Origin: Minisyncoccota bacterium
GTDB taxonomy: Bacteria; Patescibacteriota; Minisyncoccia; Phycocordibacterales; JAGLOS01
DNA: 34,558 bases
Direction of reading: 5' to 3'
Assembly (NCBI GenBank): GCA_023137615.1
Contig: JAGLOS010000006.1
Coordinates: 1-34,558, forward strand
The notes below the pieces were generated by a model. The model was not told the origin of the DNA, ran no database searches, and saw nothing but the letters and a program-made list of their open reading frames with translations. A program made the position numbers and the translations under genes. Below are positions 26,698-33,826 of the stretch, in pieces. The stretch's first letter is position 1, and every line of letters starts with the position of its first letter.

Positions 26698-26702
26698 CGC
26701 TC

Positions 26703-26729
26703 ATTATATCATAAATTTTGAGTATGCAA
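26703..26729 (-). promoter_or_regulatory. Extended -10 promoter upstream of the two-hairpin unit
   Basis: Minus-strand TGATATAAT (extended -10 plus perfect TATAAT) with TTGCAT 15 bp upstream as a possible -35. Confidence 0.6.
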
Positions 26730-26785
26730 GATAGGTTATGCACAGGACTTCACATAATAGATCACACCACATATATCTATTTTGT

Positions 26786-26801
26786 GTGGGGTCTGACCCC
26801 C
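26786..26801. repeat. GGGGTCTGACCCC palindrome in the trmD 3' region
   Basis: A small GC-rich stem (GGGGT/ACCCC) in AT-rich DNA, 20 bases after the trmD stop. It resembles the core of REP-type palindromes but stands alone, with no transposase nearby. Confidence 0.4.
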
Positions 26802-26821
26802 GATATTTTACTTTCTGCTTG

Positions 26822-27484
26822 TTACTTTTTACTCCCCCTTTTCCACTCCTCGATATTTTTATGATGTCCAGAGAGCAACACTTTCGGGACTCGATACTTC
26901 TTCCCTCCACATTCATACACCTCAGGTCGTGTATACATCTCATGTGACGACACTCGACTTTCTTCGATCGAGCTCATGTTACCGAGAACATCCGGTACAC
27001 GACGTGCGATCACATCCAACATTACCATCGCCGGAAGTTCTCCTCCGGTAAGAACATAGTTACCGATCGAAATATCTTCCGCTTTAAATATTTTTTTTAC
27101 CCGCGCATCAATTCCTTCATAACGACCACAAATAATAATAATATCGGTATATTTATTTTTTATTATTTTATCAGCATAGGTATTAGAGAACTCTTTACCT
27201 CCCGGGCTTGTCATAATTATTTTTATTTTACCTTTTATTTTTCTGCGTGCGATCTTTTGCTGTACCTTTTTCACCGCAAGCACTATCGGATCTACTGCCA
27301 TAATCATACCAGGGCCTCCTCCATACGGGATATCATCAACCTTCTTGTGTTTGTTTTTCGTATAGTCACGTGGATTATAAACAGACACTGCAATTTTCTT
27401 TTTTATAATTCCACGACCAATAACACCAGTGGAAAGATACGGCTGAACAACTTCTGGAAAAATTGTAATAATATGAAAATTCAT
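26822..27484 (-). CDS. trmD: tRNA (guanine37-N1)-methyltransferase
   Basis: The 220-aa product is a full TrmD: MNFHIITIFPEVVQPYLSTG, PYGGGPGMIM, IICGRYEGIDARV, ISIGNYVLTGGELPAMVMLD (trefoil-knot SAM site) and PDVLGNMSSIEESRVSS. It methylates G37 next to the anticodon of some tRNAs and prevents frameshifting. It is followed by neither rplS nor any other translation gene, and rimM is absent from its usual place upstream. Confidence 0.97.
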   Translation of the reverse strand: MNFHIITIFPEVVQPYLSTGVIGRGIIKKKIAVSVYNPRDYTKNKHKKVDDIPYGGGPGMIMAVDPIVLAVKKVQQKIARRKIKGKIKIIMTSPGGKEFSNTYADKIIKNKYTDIIIICGRYEGIDARVKKIFKAEDISIGNYVLTGGELPAMVMLDVIARRVPDVLGNMSSIEESRVSSHEMYTRPEVYECGGKKYRVPKVLLSGHHKNIEEWKRGSKK

Positions 27485-27490
27485 AACAAA

Positions 27491-27524
27491 TAGTATATAG
27501 TAAATAGTATCTAGTATCTAGTTA
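27491..27524. repeat. Degenerate TAG-type tandem repeat, left of terminator
   Basis: Units such as TAGTATATAG, TAAATAG, TAGTATCTAG repeat every 7-10 bases. Similar units appear in inverted orientation on the other side of the terminator (27581-27613). Confidence 0.6.
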
Positions 27525-27552
27525 ATTTTTTCTGAAAGGAAAAATTACAAAA

Positions 27553-27579
27553 AGAAAAACGCGCGTTGCGCGTTTTTCT
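27553..27579. terminator. A/CGCGC hairpin terminator between khpA and trmD
   Basis: AGAAAAACGCGC / GCGCGTTTTTCT, 12 bp with a GTT loop; symmetrical, so it can work in both directions. Confidence 0.8.
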
Positions 27580-27580
27580 C

Positions 27581-27613
27581 CTAGATACTAATTACTAGTT
27601 ACTAGTTACTATA
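27581..27613. repeat. Degenerate TAG-type tandem repeat, right of terminator
   Basis: CTAGATACTA, then ATTACTAGTT, ACTAGTTACT. The first unit is the exact reverse complement of TAGTATCTAG in the left repeat. It runs into the khpA stop codon. Confidence 0.6.
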
Positions 27614-27965
27614 ATTTCAAGTCCTCCATCGCCTGATCAACTTCATCAGAAGCGCTTGTTGCGCTTGCTTCTGGAGCTAATGTTTCTTCTGTTGCTTTTG
27701 GCGCTCGTGTACTTCCTTCAGGTTCGTTTATCTTCAGGTTGATACGTGCGTTATTTCGCAATCCAACAACACGGAGAAGTGTTCGAATAGCTTTTGCAGT
27801 ATTACCTGATCGTCCAATGATCTTGCCCATATCATCCGGATGAACATCGAGTGTGAGCAATACGCCCATCTCATCGACGATCCGCACGATCTTTACATCA
27901 TCGGGATTATCAACTAATGATTTAACGACTGTTTCTAGAAATTCTTCGTCTCTTTCTTTTGCCAT
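27609..27965 (-). CDS. khpA: KhpA-type KH domain RNA-binding protein
   Basis: The 118-aa product has an N-terminal KH domain (residues ~5-80, LVDNPDDVKIVRIVDEMGVLLTL..) with the RNA-binding GxxG loop IGRSGNTAKAIRTLLR. It lies between rpsP and trmD, the usual place of KhpA (YlqC). KhpA with KhpB binds RNA and influences cell-wall growth in Gram-positive bacteria. A 35-residue Ala/Glu/Ser-rich tail follows the domain; standard YlqC is ~76-80 aa. It has its own consensus promoter between rpsP and its ATG and a ~58-base leader with a small hairpin (ATGCTC/GAGCAT, 27999-28018). Confidence 0.9.
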   Translation of the reverse strand: MAKERDEEFLETVVKSLVDNPDDVKIVRIVDEMGVLLTLDVHPDDMGKIIGRSGNTAKAIRTLLRVVGLRNNARINLKINEPEGSTRAPKATEETLAPEASATSASDEVDQAMEDLKL

Positions 27966-28029
27966 TTTAGTTTTTCTTTCAACTAGACTAATAATGTGAT
28001 GCTCTTAAAAATGAGCATAACTGGTGTAA

Positions 28030-28057
28030 ATTATATTTTACCCACATCGTTTGTCAA
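28030..28057 (-). promoter_or_regulatory. khpA promoter
   Basis: Minus-strand TTGACA, 16-bp spacer, TATAAT: a full consensus match in both boxes. Confidence 0.85.
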
Positions 28058-28077
28058 CAATGAGATGTCCACAAATT

Positions 28078-28578
28078 TTATTTATTCTCTTTCTGTTCTA
28101 CTTTTTTTGAAGCTTCTTTCTCTTCAATGGGAGTTTCTTCTTTTTTCTCTTCAACCTTTTTTTCTACTTTTGCCTCAACGGGTTTTTCTTCTGACGTTTC
28201 TGAAGTTTTTTCTTCTTCATCTTCTTCAGCGGGCTTTTCTGCCGCAACATCCGGTGTTTTTTCTGTTTTTTGAGCCACATCTTCCTCCCCGCTCTCTTTT
28301 ACGATCGGGCTTTTCTTTGGAAGTACGTTCACTTTGTCTCCTTTGATGATCTTGTTTGAGACAAAAAGATTATTTACGGTATCACTTGTTTGTGCCCCCA
28401 CAGATATCCAGTATTCAACTCGATCTTTTTTAACATTAAAAACATCTTGTTTTGGATCATACGAACCAAGTAACTCAACAACATCACCCGCCTTTGGCCC
28501 TCGTGTTGATTCGGTAACCACAATACGAAAAGATGCGTCATTTTTTCTTCCGACTCGTTGTAATCTGATTTTTAACAT
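28078..28578 (-). CDS. rpsP: 30S ribosomal protein S16 with long acidic/basic tail
   Basis: MLKIRLQRVGRKNDASFRIV is the true S16 start (28578); the track's 12 extra codons run through the promoter. Residues 1-~85 are a normal S16 (STRGPKAGDVVELLGSYDPK, VEYWISVGAQTSDTV). S16 is usually 80-90 aa; here ~80 more residues of Glu/Lys/Pro/Ala low-complexity sequence (EKPAEEDEEEKTSETSEEKP..) follow. Such a tail is likely disordered and exposed on the ribosome; its role is unknown. The predicted transcription start coincides with the ATG. Confidence 0.95.
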   Translation of the reverse strand: MLKIRLQRVGRKNDASFRIVVTESTRGPKAGDVVELLGSYDPKQDVFNVKKDRVEYWISVGAQTSDTVNNLFVSNKIIKGDKVNVLPKKSPIVKESGEEDVAQKTEKTPDVAAEKPAEEDEEEKTSETSEEKPVEAKVEKKVEEKKEETPIEEKEASKKVEQKENK

Positions 28579-28585
28579 GACGAGT

Positions 28586-28614
28586 ATTTTAACAGAAGAT
28601 TCTGTTAAGGTCAA
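28586..28614 (-). promoter_or_regulatory. rpsP promoter with a 20-bp palindrome inside
   Basis: Minus-strand TTGACC, 17-bp spacer, TAAAAT, with the start of transcription expected at the ATG. The sequence TTAACAGAAgaTTCTGTTAA (28589-28608) fills the spacer and touches the -10 box. The two 9-bp arms are perfect, so it looks like an operator for a dimeric repressor. Confidence 0.65.
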
Positions 28615-28712
28615 GCAAGAAAATTAGTTTTTAGTTGGTAGTTAGTAGTTAATAATTTTTTGAAAAAACGTTTTCTAGACACTAACGATCAATAATATGC
28701 TATCCTTATATT

Positions 28713-28970
28713 ATGAAAGATGCTGGGATCACTATCCTGCAAGAGACACCCTCTTACACATTTGTAATAAGCCCCACTGTTTTGTGGGTAATTTTATCGG
28801 TCTTTTTTATCCTTTTTTTAACAATAAGCGTCATTATCATTTATCATTGGACCACTTATAGCTACGCCCCGAAAACAGTCGGTCGTGTAGTAAAGATCTA
28901 TGGTTTTGGTGCCGCACTATTGATCCTCTCTATAGTAACAAGCGCTATTTTATATACCACCTCAACATGA
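28713..28970 (+). CDS. Small membrane protein (two helices)
   Basis: The 85-aa product has two membrane helices (~22-46 VLWVILSVFFILFLTISVIIIYHW and ~62-82) joined by a short basic loop. It matches no named family that I can see. Its stop overlaps the next start (ATGA), so it is translationally coupled to the PH-domain gene and is probably its membrane partner. A TATGCT box lies 11 bases before the ATG. Confidence 0.7.
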   Translation: MKDAGITILQETPSYTFVISPTVLWVILSVFFILFLTISVIIIYHWTTYSYAPKTVGRVVKIYGFGAALLILSIVTSAILYTTST

Positions 28971-29530
28971 TACGCCTTGAAAAAGATGAAAAAATACTCT
29001 TTATTATACGCAAACATTGGTTCGTATTCTTTGTCGATATTATCTCTGTCGCATTACTTCTTCTCATTCCCGTTACAATGATAGCCAGCTTGCACTACCT
29101 AAAACAGTTTATAGATATTTCAGGAAACGATGTTGCCCTTGTGGCAACCGCGTCCTCTGTCGTGCTTCTTTTTATTTGGACTTCGATCTTTATTATATGG
29201 ACGGATTATTATTTGGATATTCTTATACTTACTAACAAACACATTATTGACGTAGAACAAAAAGGGCTCTTCTCTCGAGAACTCTCAATGTTTCGTCTTG
29301 ATAAAATACAAGATATCACATCAGAGGTTAATGGACTTATACCAACCCTCTTAAAATTCGGTACGATTCACATTCAAACAGCCGGGGATGACAGAGAATT
29401 TTTGGTTCGGGGAATGCCAAAACCGTTTGAAGTACGTCACCGAATCTCAAAACAACAAAGCATTGCCTTAAAAGAATCTCGTGTTGTTGACATCTCTGAT
29501 GACTCACTCAAAAAAATAGCGAGATCATAA
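28967..29530 (+). CDS. bPH2 (YdbS-like) domain membrane protein
   Basis: The 187-aa product has two N-terminal helices (~18-42 and ~60-85) followed by a bacterial PH domain of the bPH_2/DUF304 type: DYYLDILILTNKHIIDVEQKGLFSRELSMFRLDKIQDITSE is the usual strand pattern. Related proteins sit in the membrane and are linked to envelope stress or lipid interaction, without a proven reaction. It is the second gene of a two-gene operon ending at the terminator just downstream. Confidence 0.8.
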   Translation: MIRLEKDEKILFIIRKHWFVFFVDIISVALLLLIPVTMIASLHYLKQFIDISGNDVALVATASSVVLLFIWTSIFIIWTDYYLDILILTNKHIIDVEQKGLFSRELSMFRLDKIQDITSEVNGLIPTLLKFGTIHIQTAGDDREFLVRGMPKPFEVRHRISKQQSIALKESRVVDISDDSLKKIARS

Positions 29531-29551
29531 TTAGGTTTTAGGTTTTAGGTT
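29531..29551. repeat. TTTTAGG tandem repeat
   Basis: Three tandem TTAGGTTT-like units directly before the terminator hairpin; the same AGGTTTTAGGTTT string occurs at 33116-33130. Confidence 0.6.
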
Positions 29552-29578
29552 AAGAAAATGCGCTATGCGCATTTTCTT
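29552..29578. terminator. A/GCGC hairpin terminator after the PH gene
   Basis: AAGAAAATGCGC / GCGCATTTTCTT, 12 bp with a TAT loop; symmetrical, same design as 27553-27579. Confidence 0.8.
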
Positions 29579-29617
29579 CTACAAACTACCGGCTAAAAGA
29601 TAAAAGATAAATACATC

Positions 29618-30136
29618 CTAATCAACTGTTTCATCTTCAACACCCACATCAACATCACTATCTGCAACTTCTTCATCGTCTAGATCACTACTGCTTTCAT
29701 TTTCCATCGCTTCACTACTTGTTCCTTTGGGCTCTATCGTATAGAATGGGAGTTTTTCCCCGTTGAGCGTCATTTGGACTGTTGCGGCAATATCCGCTTT
29801 GAATGTCACATAAAATTCTTCAGAAATGGTCACTTGTGCGCACTCTTGAGCATCGCTCTTTGTGGTAAATACAATAGTAACCTGTTCCGGAAATGATTCC
29901 GCGATCATTACCTCATGTTTTAAACCATGACATGGAGTTGGAAGACTTATTTCTCCGATATAACTGTGTTTTCCAACGCTGAAAGTATGCGCAACGGCAA
30001 TCTCTTTAACAACCGCCGGTTCATTGTTGTCAATAACACTTACATCATGCAAAGATGATTCCTCTCCGCTAACAAAAAAGTAAAGGAAACCAAGAAGAAC
30101 AATACCGATGATCAAACTAATTCCTTTGTTGTTCAT
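29618..30136 (-). CDS. Membrane-anchored extracytoplasmic protein, unknown
   Basis: The 172-aa product has an N-terminal anchor (~5-22, GISLIIGIVLLGFLYFF) and a beta-rich outer domain containing ISLPTPCHGLKHEV and SDAQECAQVTIS; the two cysteines are the only ones and could form a disulfide. The pattern resembles small extracytoplasmic domains common in Parcubacteria, without a function. The last ~35 residues are highly acidic and disordered (DLDDEEVADSDVD). A secreted disulfide protein would fit as a substrate of the DsbA-like protein at 8883; that is inference. Confidence 0.7.
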   Translation of the reverse strand: MNNKGISLIIGIVLLGFLYFFVSGEESSLHDVSVIDNNEPAVVKEIAVAHTFSVGKHSYIGEISLPTPCHGLKHEVMIAESFPEQVTIVFTTKSDAQECAQVTISEEFYVTFKADIAATVQMTLNGEKLPFYTIEPKGTSSEAMENESSSDLDDEEVADSDVDVGVEDETVD

Positions 30137-30179
30137 ATTGCTTAATTTTAAATTAAATTACTAAATCAATAACGTAAGA

Positions 30180-30980
30180 TCATTTAACTTCCAAACTCTC
30201 AAGTATTGTATAAAATACTTGGTCAAACATGCCCGCATCTTTCATATCAGGATACATGTTCTCAACTTCCAGACTCGCTGCAAAAATATTCAAAGAAGAA
30301 ACTTCCGCATACACATTCTTTTGTCCGACCCATGTATTTTCTCGGAAAAACACAGAACCAAGAAAGGTGTTATCACCGATCTTTACATATTGAGTCGTAC
30401 GGTCTGTCGGCGGTACGATACCTCCCTCAAGAAGCTCCGATACACGCATCCAATCAAAGATCGTGGTGTTAAAATCACGAACATACTCACCGATCGTTAT
30501 TTTAGCAAACGCATTTTCGTCTTCCGGTTCACCGGACTCGGTTGTTGTAATGACCAAAAGAGACTCGAGTCTTCCAGCTTTCTCTTGGACATACCACCCG
30601 TCTGTAGGATATGACACTGCAAGCCCTGTCTTCTCAAAAGAAAATTCCTTCCAGTTTTCTTTAGGCAGAAGTAGCGAAATATCAACGATCGGTATATCGT
30701 CAATGATCCCAAATTCGTCACTCTTGACCATATTACCCAAAAGATCTTTTTTGATCATTGCGCTTTCGCTTGCCTCACGTTTGGCATAATACTCGTTTAT
30801 CAGAGATTGAGTTTTTGTTGCAGGAGAATCCTCCTCTGTGATCTCTTTTCCCTCATTATGTGATACACTCTCTTTCTCAGAGAGTTCATCTGTCTTAGAC
30901 ACGACAAAATATCCGCAGACCAATAACGTGGCAAGTCCGAGTATAAATAAAATAACAATGCGATTTTTATTGTAATTCAT
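30180..30980 (-). CDS. Membrane-anchored extracytoplasmic protein (PsbP-like fold possible)
   Basis: The 266-aa product has an N-terminal anchor (~8-26, IVILFILGLATLLVCGYFVV), a charged linker to ~110 and a folded domain from WKEFSFEKTGLAVSYPTDGW. That opening and the later strand-helix pattern resemble the PsbP/PsaP-like domains of many small lipoproteins, but the match is weak. The Cys in the anchor (VCGYF) is not a clean lipobox. No function can be given. Its promoter shares its -10 region with that of RNase R, and its predicted mRNA leader is ~3 bases. Confidence 0.7.
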   Translation of the reverse strand: MNYNKNRIVILFILGLATLLVCGYFVVSKTDELSEKESVSHNEGKEITEEDSPATKTQSLINEYYAKREASESAMIKKDLLGNMVKSDEFGIIDDIPIVDISLLLPKENWKEFSFEKTGLAVSYPTDGWYVQEKAGRLESLLVITTTESGEPEDENAFAKITIGEYVRDFNTTIFDWMRVSELLEGGIVPPTDRTTQYVKIGDNTFLGSVFFRENTWVGQKNVYAEVSSLNIFAASLEVENMYPDMKDAGMFDQVFYTILESLEVK

Positions 30981-31017
30981 AGAATTTCCATTATACTCTA
31001 AAAATACCTATAACCAA
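30970..31017. promoter_or_regulatory. Bidirectional promoter with overlapping -10 boxes
   Basis: Plus strand: TTGTAA (30970-30975), 16 bp, TATACT (30992-30997), driving rnr. Minus strand: TTGGTT (31012-31017), 16 bp, TATAAT (30990-30995), driving the 266-aa gene. The two -10 boxes share four base pairs. Confidence 0.7.
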
Positions 31018-31043
31018 AATAGAAAGAAATTTCAAGCAAAATT

Positions 31044-33104
31044 ATGAAAAAAACAAAACGATTAAAAAAACGCACCCAGAAGTCTTTTTTGGGTAACGAG
31101 CAAGAGAAGAAAAAAGAAAAAGAGGACGGAAGTCGTGCTTTATACAAAAAAAGAGAAGGGGTGGAACAACACACACACAGTATTGAAGGAATATTGCGTC
31201 TCTCTGCAAGTGGTTATGGACGAATCATACTTGACGACAAGACCGACATAAAAATTGAGAAAGGTTTTCTCAATACCGGATTGAATAATGATATAGTACA
31301 AGCAACGGTTGGATCTTTTTGGCACGGAAAACAGAAAATGGCGCATGTCGAAAAAATAATAAAACGAGCAAAGACCGATCATGTGGGAACATTAAAAGAA
31401 AAAGGTGGCTATTATTATCTCAAACCACAAGACCCACGTGTCTATATGGACATTATTATTCCAAAAGAGGATTCACACAAAGAAGCGCTTGGGAAAAAAG
31501 TTCTTGTTACAATAGAAAATTGGAGTGATCCGAAAGAACCTCCAGAAGGAAAAATATTGCGAGTTATCGGCAAACCAAACACGCACGAGACGGAAATGCT
31601 TTCAATTCTACTCGATAAAGGTATTGAGATCGATTTCGATACAAAGGTTGAGAACGAGGCAAAACAACTTAAAAAAAATGGATCAACTCTATTGGAAAAA
31701 GCTCTTAAAGAACGAACTGATTATAGAGATGTCTCAACATTTACCATAGACCCCGATGATGCCAAAGATTTTGATGATGCAATATCATATCAAACCCTCC
31801 CGAACGGTGATCTTGAAATAGGAGTACATATAGCAGATGTAAGTCATTATGTACAACCAGGAACCGCTTTGGACAAAGAGGCGGTAAAACGTGGCACTTC
31901 CACATATCTGGTCGACAGAACCGTACCGATGCTTCCGGAAATACTATCGAATGACCTGTGCAGCCTGAATCCAAAAGAAGACAAACTTGTGTTTTCAACA
32001 CTTTTTACATTTAGCAAAGAATCAATAAAAAAAGGAGTTCCTTTTCTACTTAAAAAACACTCCGTAGAAAAATTAGTCATCAATTCCAACAAACGCTTCA
32101 CATATGAAGAAGCTCAAAAAGCGATTGACACCGGTGAGGGTGAATATGCGACAGAACTAAGGGCTCTCAATATTCTTTCAAAAAAGATCGCAAAACAAAA
32201 CAAAGAAAAGGGAGCGCTCTCTTTCTCGCAAGGAGAAGTAAAATTTGTTCTCGACAAAAACAAACGCCCCGTGGATGTTTATATCAAAAAGACCGGTGAG
32301 ACCAATGAAATGATCGAAAGTTTTATGCTTCTTGCGAATAAGACTGTCACGGAATTCATTCAAAAGAAGGTGCCGAAAGAGGATCGTCTGTTTATATACA
32401 GAATACACGACAAGCCGGACAAAGACCGCGTTCTCGAACTCGTTCAGCTTTTACGAAGTCTCGGATACACACTACATATAAAAGATAATACTTTTTCATC
32501 TAAAGAGCTCAATCAGATCCTACGCTCAACAGAAGGCACTTCGGAAGCGAATATTGTACAAATGGCAACAATACGCTCTATGGCAAAAGCGATATATTCT
32601 ATTCAGAATATCGGACATTTCGGACTTGCGTTTGAAAATTACACACATTTTACTTCACCGATACGCAGATATCCGGATATCATCGTGCACAGACTTCTAA
32701 AAACATATCTGGAAGGAAAAAAAGTTCCCCAAACCAAATGGAGCACCTATCAAAGGTTGGCACAGGAACTTTCCAACAAAGAAAAAGATACCATGGACGC
32801 AGAGAGAAGCTCAATAAAATACAAGCAAGTGGAATATCTATCTGAAAGAAAAGATGAAAAATTCAGTGGGACTATCACATCTATCACTGAATGGGGAATC
32901 TACGTTGAAGAAGAAAAAACCAGAACCGAAGGGCTGATCAGAATACGAAATCTGGGGAATGACTTTTTCAGATATGATAAGATCAAAATGGCACTCATAG
33001 GATCAAAAACAAAAAAAAGTTTCCGATTGGGAGATACGATCAAGATCAAAATAAAAAAGATCGACATCAACAACAAAACTCTCGAGTACGAATTAGCGGG
33101 CTAG
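31044..33104 (+). CDS. rnr: RNase R family 3'-5' exoribonuclease
   Basis: The 686-aa product has a Lys/Arg-rich N-terminus (~1-45), cold-shock-like domains (~48-200, SGYGRIILDDKTDI and DHVGTLKEKGGYYYLKP), a complete RNB catalytic domain beginning TIDPDDAKDFDDAIS (the four metal-binding Asp) with EIGVHIADVSHYV and, later, NYTHFTSPIRRYPDIIVHR, and a C-terminal S1 domain (~610-686). It degrades structured RNA processively. It is shorter than E. coli RNase R (813 aa) and lacks the winged-helix N-terminus. It is transcribed alone and ends at a hairpin terminator. Confidence 0.95.
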   Translation: MKKTKRLKKRTQKSFLGNEQEKKKEKEDGSRALYKKREGVEQHTHSIEGILRLSASGYGRIILDDKTDIKIEKGFLNTGLNNDIVQATVGSFWHGKQKMAHVEKIIKRAKTDHVGTLKEKGGYYYLKPQDPRVYMDIIIPKEDSHKEALGKKVLVTIENWSDPKEPPEGKILRVIGKPNTHETEMLSILLDKGIEIDFDTKVENEAKQLKKNGSTLLEKALKERTDYRDVSTFTIDPDDAKDFDDAISYQTLPNGDLEIGVHIADVSHYVQPGTALDKEAVKRGTSTYLVDRTVPMLPEILSNDLCSLNPKEDKLVFSTLFTFSKESIKKGVPFLLKKHSVEKLVINSNKRFTYEEAQKAIDTGEGEYATELRALNILSKKIAKQNKEKGALSFSQGEVKFVLDKNKRPVDVYIKKTGETNEMIESFMLLANKTVTEFIQKKVPKEDRLFIYRIHDKPDKDRVLELVQLLRSLGYTLHIKDNTFSSKELNQILRSTEGTSEANIVQMATIRSMAKAIYSIQNIGHFGLAFENYTHFTSPIRRYPDIIVHRLLKTYLEGKKVPQTKWSTYQRLAQELSNKEKDTMDAERSSIKYKQVEYLSERKDEKFSGTITSITEWGIYVEEEKTRTEGLIRIRNLGNDFFRYDKIKMALIGSKTKKSFRLGDTIKIKIKKIDINNKTLEYELAG

Positions 33105-33134
33105 GTTACAGCTCATAGGTTTTAGGTTTCAGGG

Positions 33135-33158
33135 AAAACGAGCGTACGCGCGTTTTTT
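33135..33158 (+). terminator. Terminator of rnr
   Basis: AAAACG-A-GC / GC-G-CGTTTT with loop GTAC and one A-G mismatch, continuing into T. It is preceded by TAGGTT/AGGTTTTAGGTTT repeats (33104-33130) like those at 29531. Confidence 0.75.
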
Positions 33159-33204
33159 CCATGATTTTGAGTTGATGGTTTCTGTCGTTGAGGATAACTC
33201 TACT

Positions 33205-33232
33205 TTGCACAACACCCTACTCGTATTACAAT
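33205..33232 (+). promoter_or_regulatory. Promoter of the HTH gene
   Basis: TTGCAC, 16-bp spacer, TACAAT. Predicted start ~33239, leaving a ~100-base leader that opens with a long hairpin. Confidence 0.65.
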
Positions 33233-33248
33233 ATGAACAGGTTACCAA

Positions 33249-33285
33249 CTTAGCGTTGTCCCCACTTTTTGGGGATAACACTAAG
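33249..33285. promoter_or_regulatory. 15-bp hairpin / operator-like repeat in the HTH gene leader
   Basis: CTTAGCGTTGTCCCC / GGGGATAACACTAAG pairs over 15 positions with two G-U pairs in RNA, loop ACTTTTT. The G-U positions suggest selection at the RNA level, though a DNA site for the downstream HTH protein is also possible. Confidence 0.6.
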
Positions 33286-33339
33286 AAGAAAGCAAAAAGT
33301 CCTCGTTCTTTATAACTAATCATCTTTTGTCCAAAAACT

Positions 33340-33660
33340 ATGCACAAAAGTACAAAAATAACTCCGGTAATACGCAAAGAGGTCTTCGCACGATGGAAAA
33401 AAGAAAAGATATCCCAACGGCAACTTGCCAAAGAATATCATGTCGATAAACGTGTAATCGGACGGATCATTGAGAGAGGCAAAAAGGGAGATTTTGATGT
33501 TCATCAAAGCATCAACAAACGCTTCTTAAAAAAAGCTCGTCCAAACACAAAACCATCGAAGAAAAAACTCCCCTCCCGATCTTTATCAAAAAGACCAACC
33601 AGAAAGAAACGAGTTTTAAAAAAAATATCTCCAAAGAAAAAAACCGGAAAGAAAAAGTAG
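33340..33660 (+). CDS. Small HTH protein with histone-H1-like tail
   Basis: The 106-aa product has a helix-turn-helix domain in residues ~8-58 (TPVIRKEVFARWKKEKISQRQLAKEY, then VDKRVIGRIIERGKKGDFD). It resembles the N-terminal HTH of IS481-type transposases and resolvase-like HTHs. The catalytic part of such enzymes is absent. Instead residues ~60-106 are almost only Lys/Arg/Ser/Pro/Thr, ending KKISPKKKTGKKK, like a histone H1 tail or the RpoD tail in this window. It could be a domesticated transposase HTH used as a regulator or nucleoid protein; this is inference. A weak AAAAAGTA/TACTTTTT hairpin follows (33652-33682). Confidence 0.7.
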   Translation: MHKSTKITPVIRKEVFARWKKEKISQRQLAKEYHVDKRVIGRIIERGKKGDFDVHQSINKRFLKKARPNTKPSKKKLPSRSLSKRPTRKKRVLKKISPKKKTGKKK

Positions 33661-33826
33661 TTTTATCAATCGCTTACTTTTTAAGCAAAAATATTATTAA
33701 TAGTTCAATACGTTTACTATAACAACGAGCAACGTTTTTACATTTTTAAGAACACAAAAGAAAATTTCAGTGATGCTTCTCTCAACCACTATAATATAGG
33801 CTGCGAGATTTCCATTACTACTCAAT

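Noticed and set aside
26786-26801. GGGGTCTGACCCC as part of a REP/mobile element
   Set aside because: A single small palindrome with no second copy or transposase in the window; a trmD 3' hairpin is enough to explain it.
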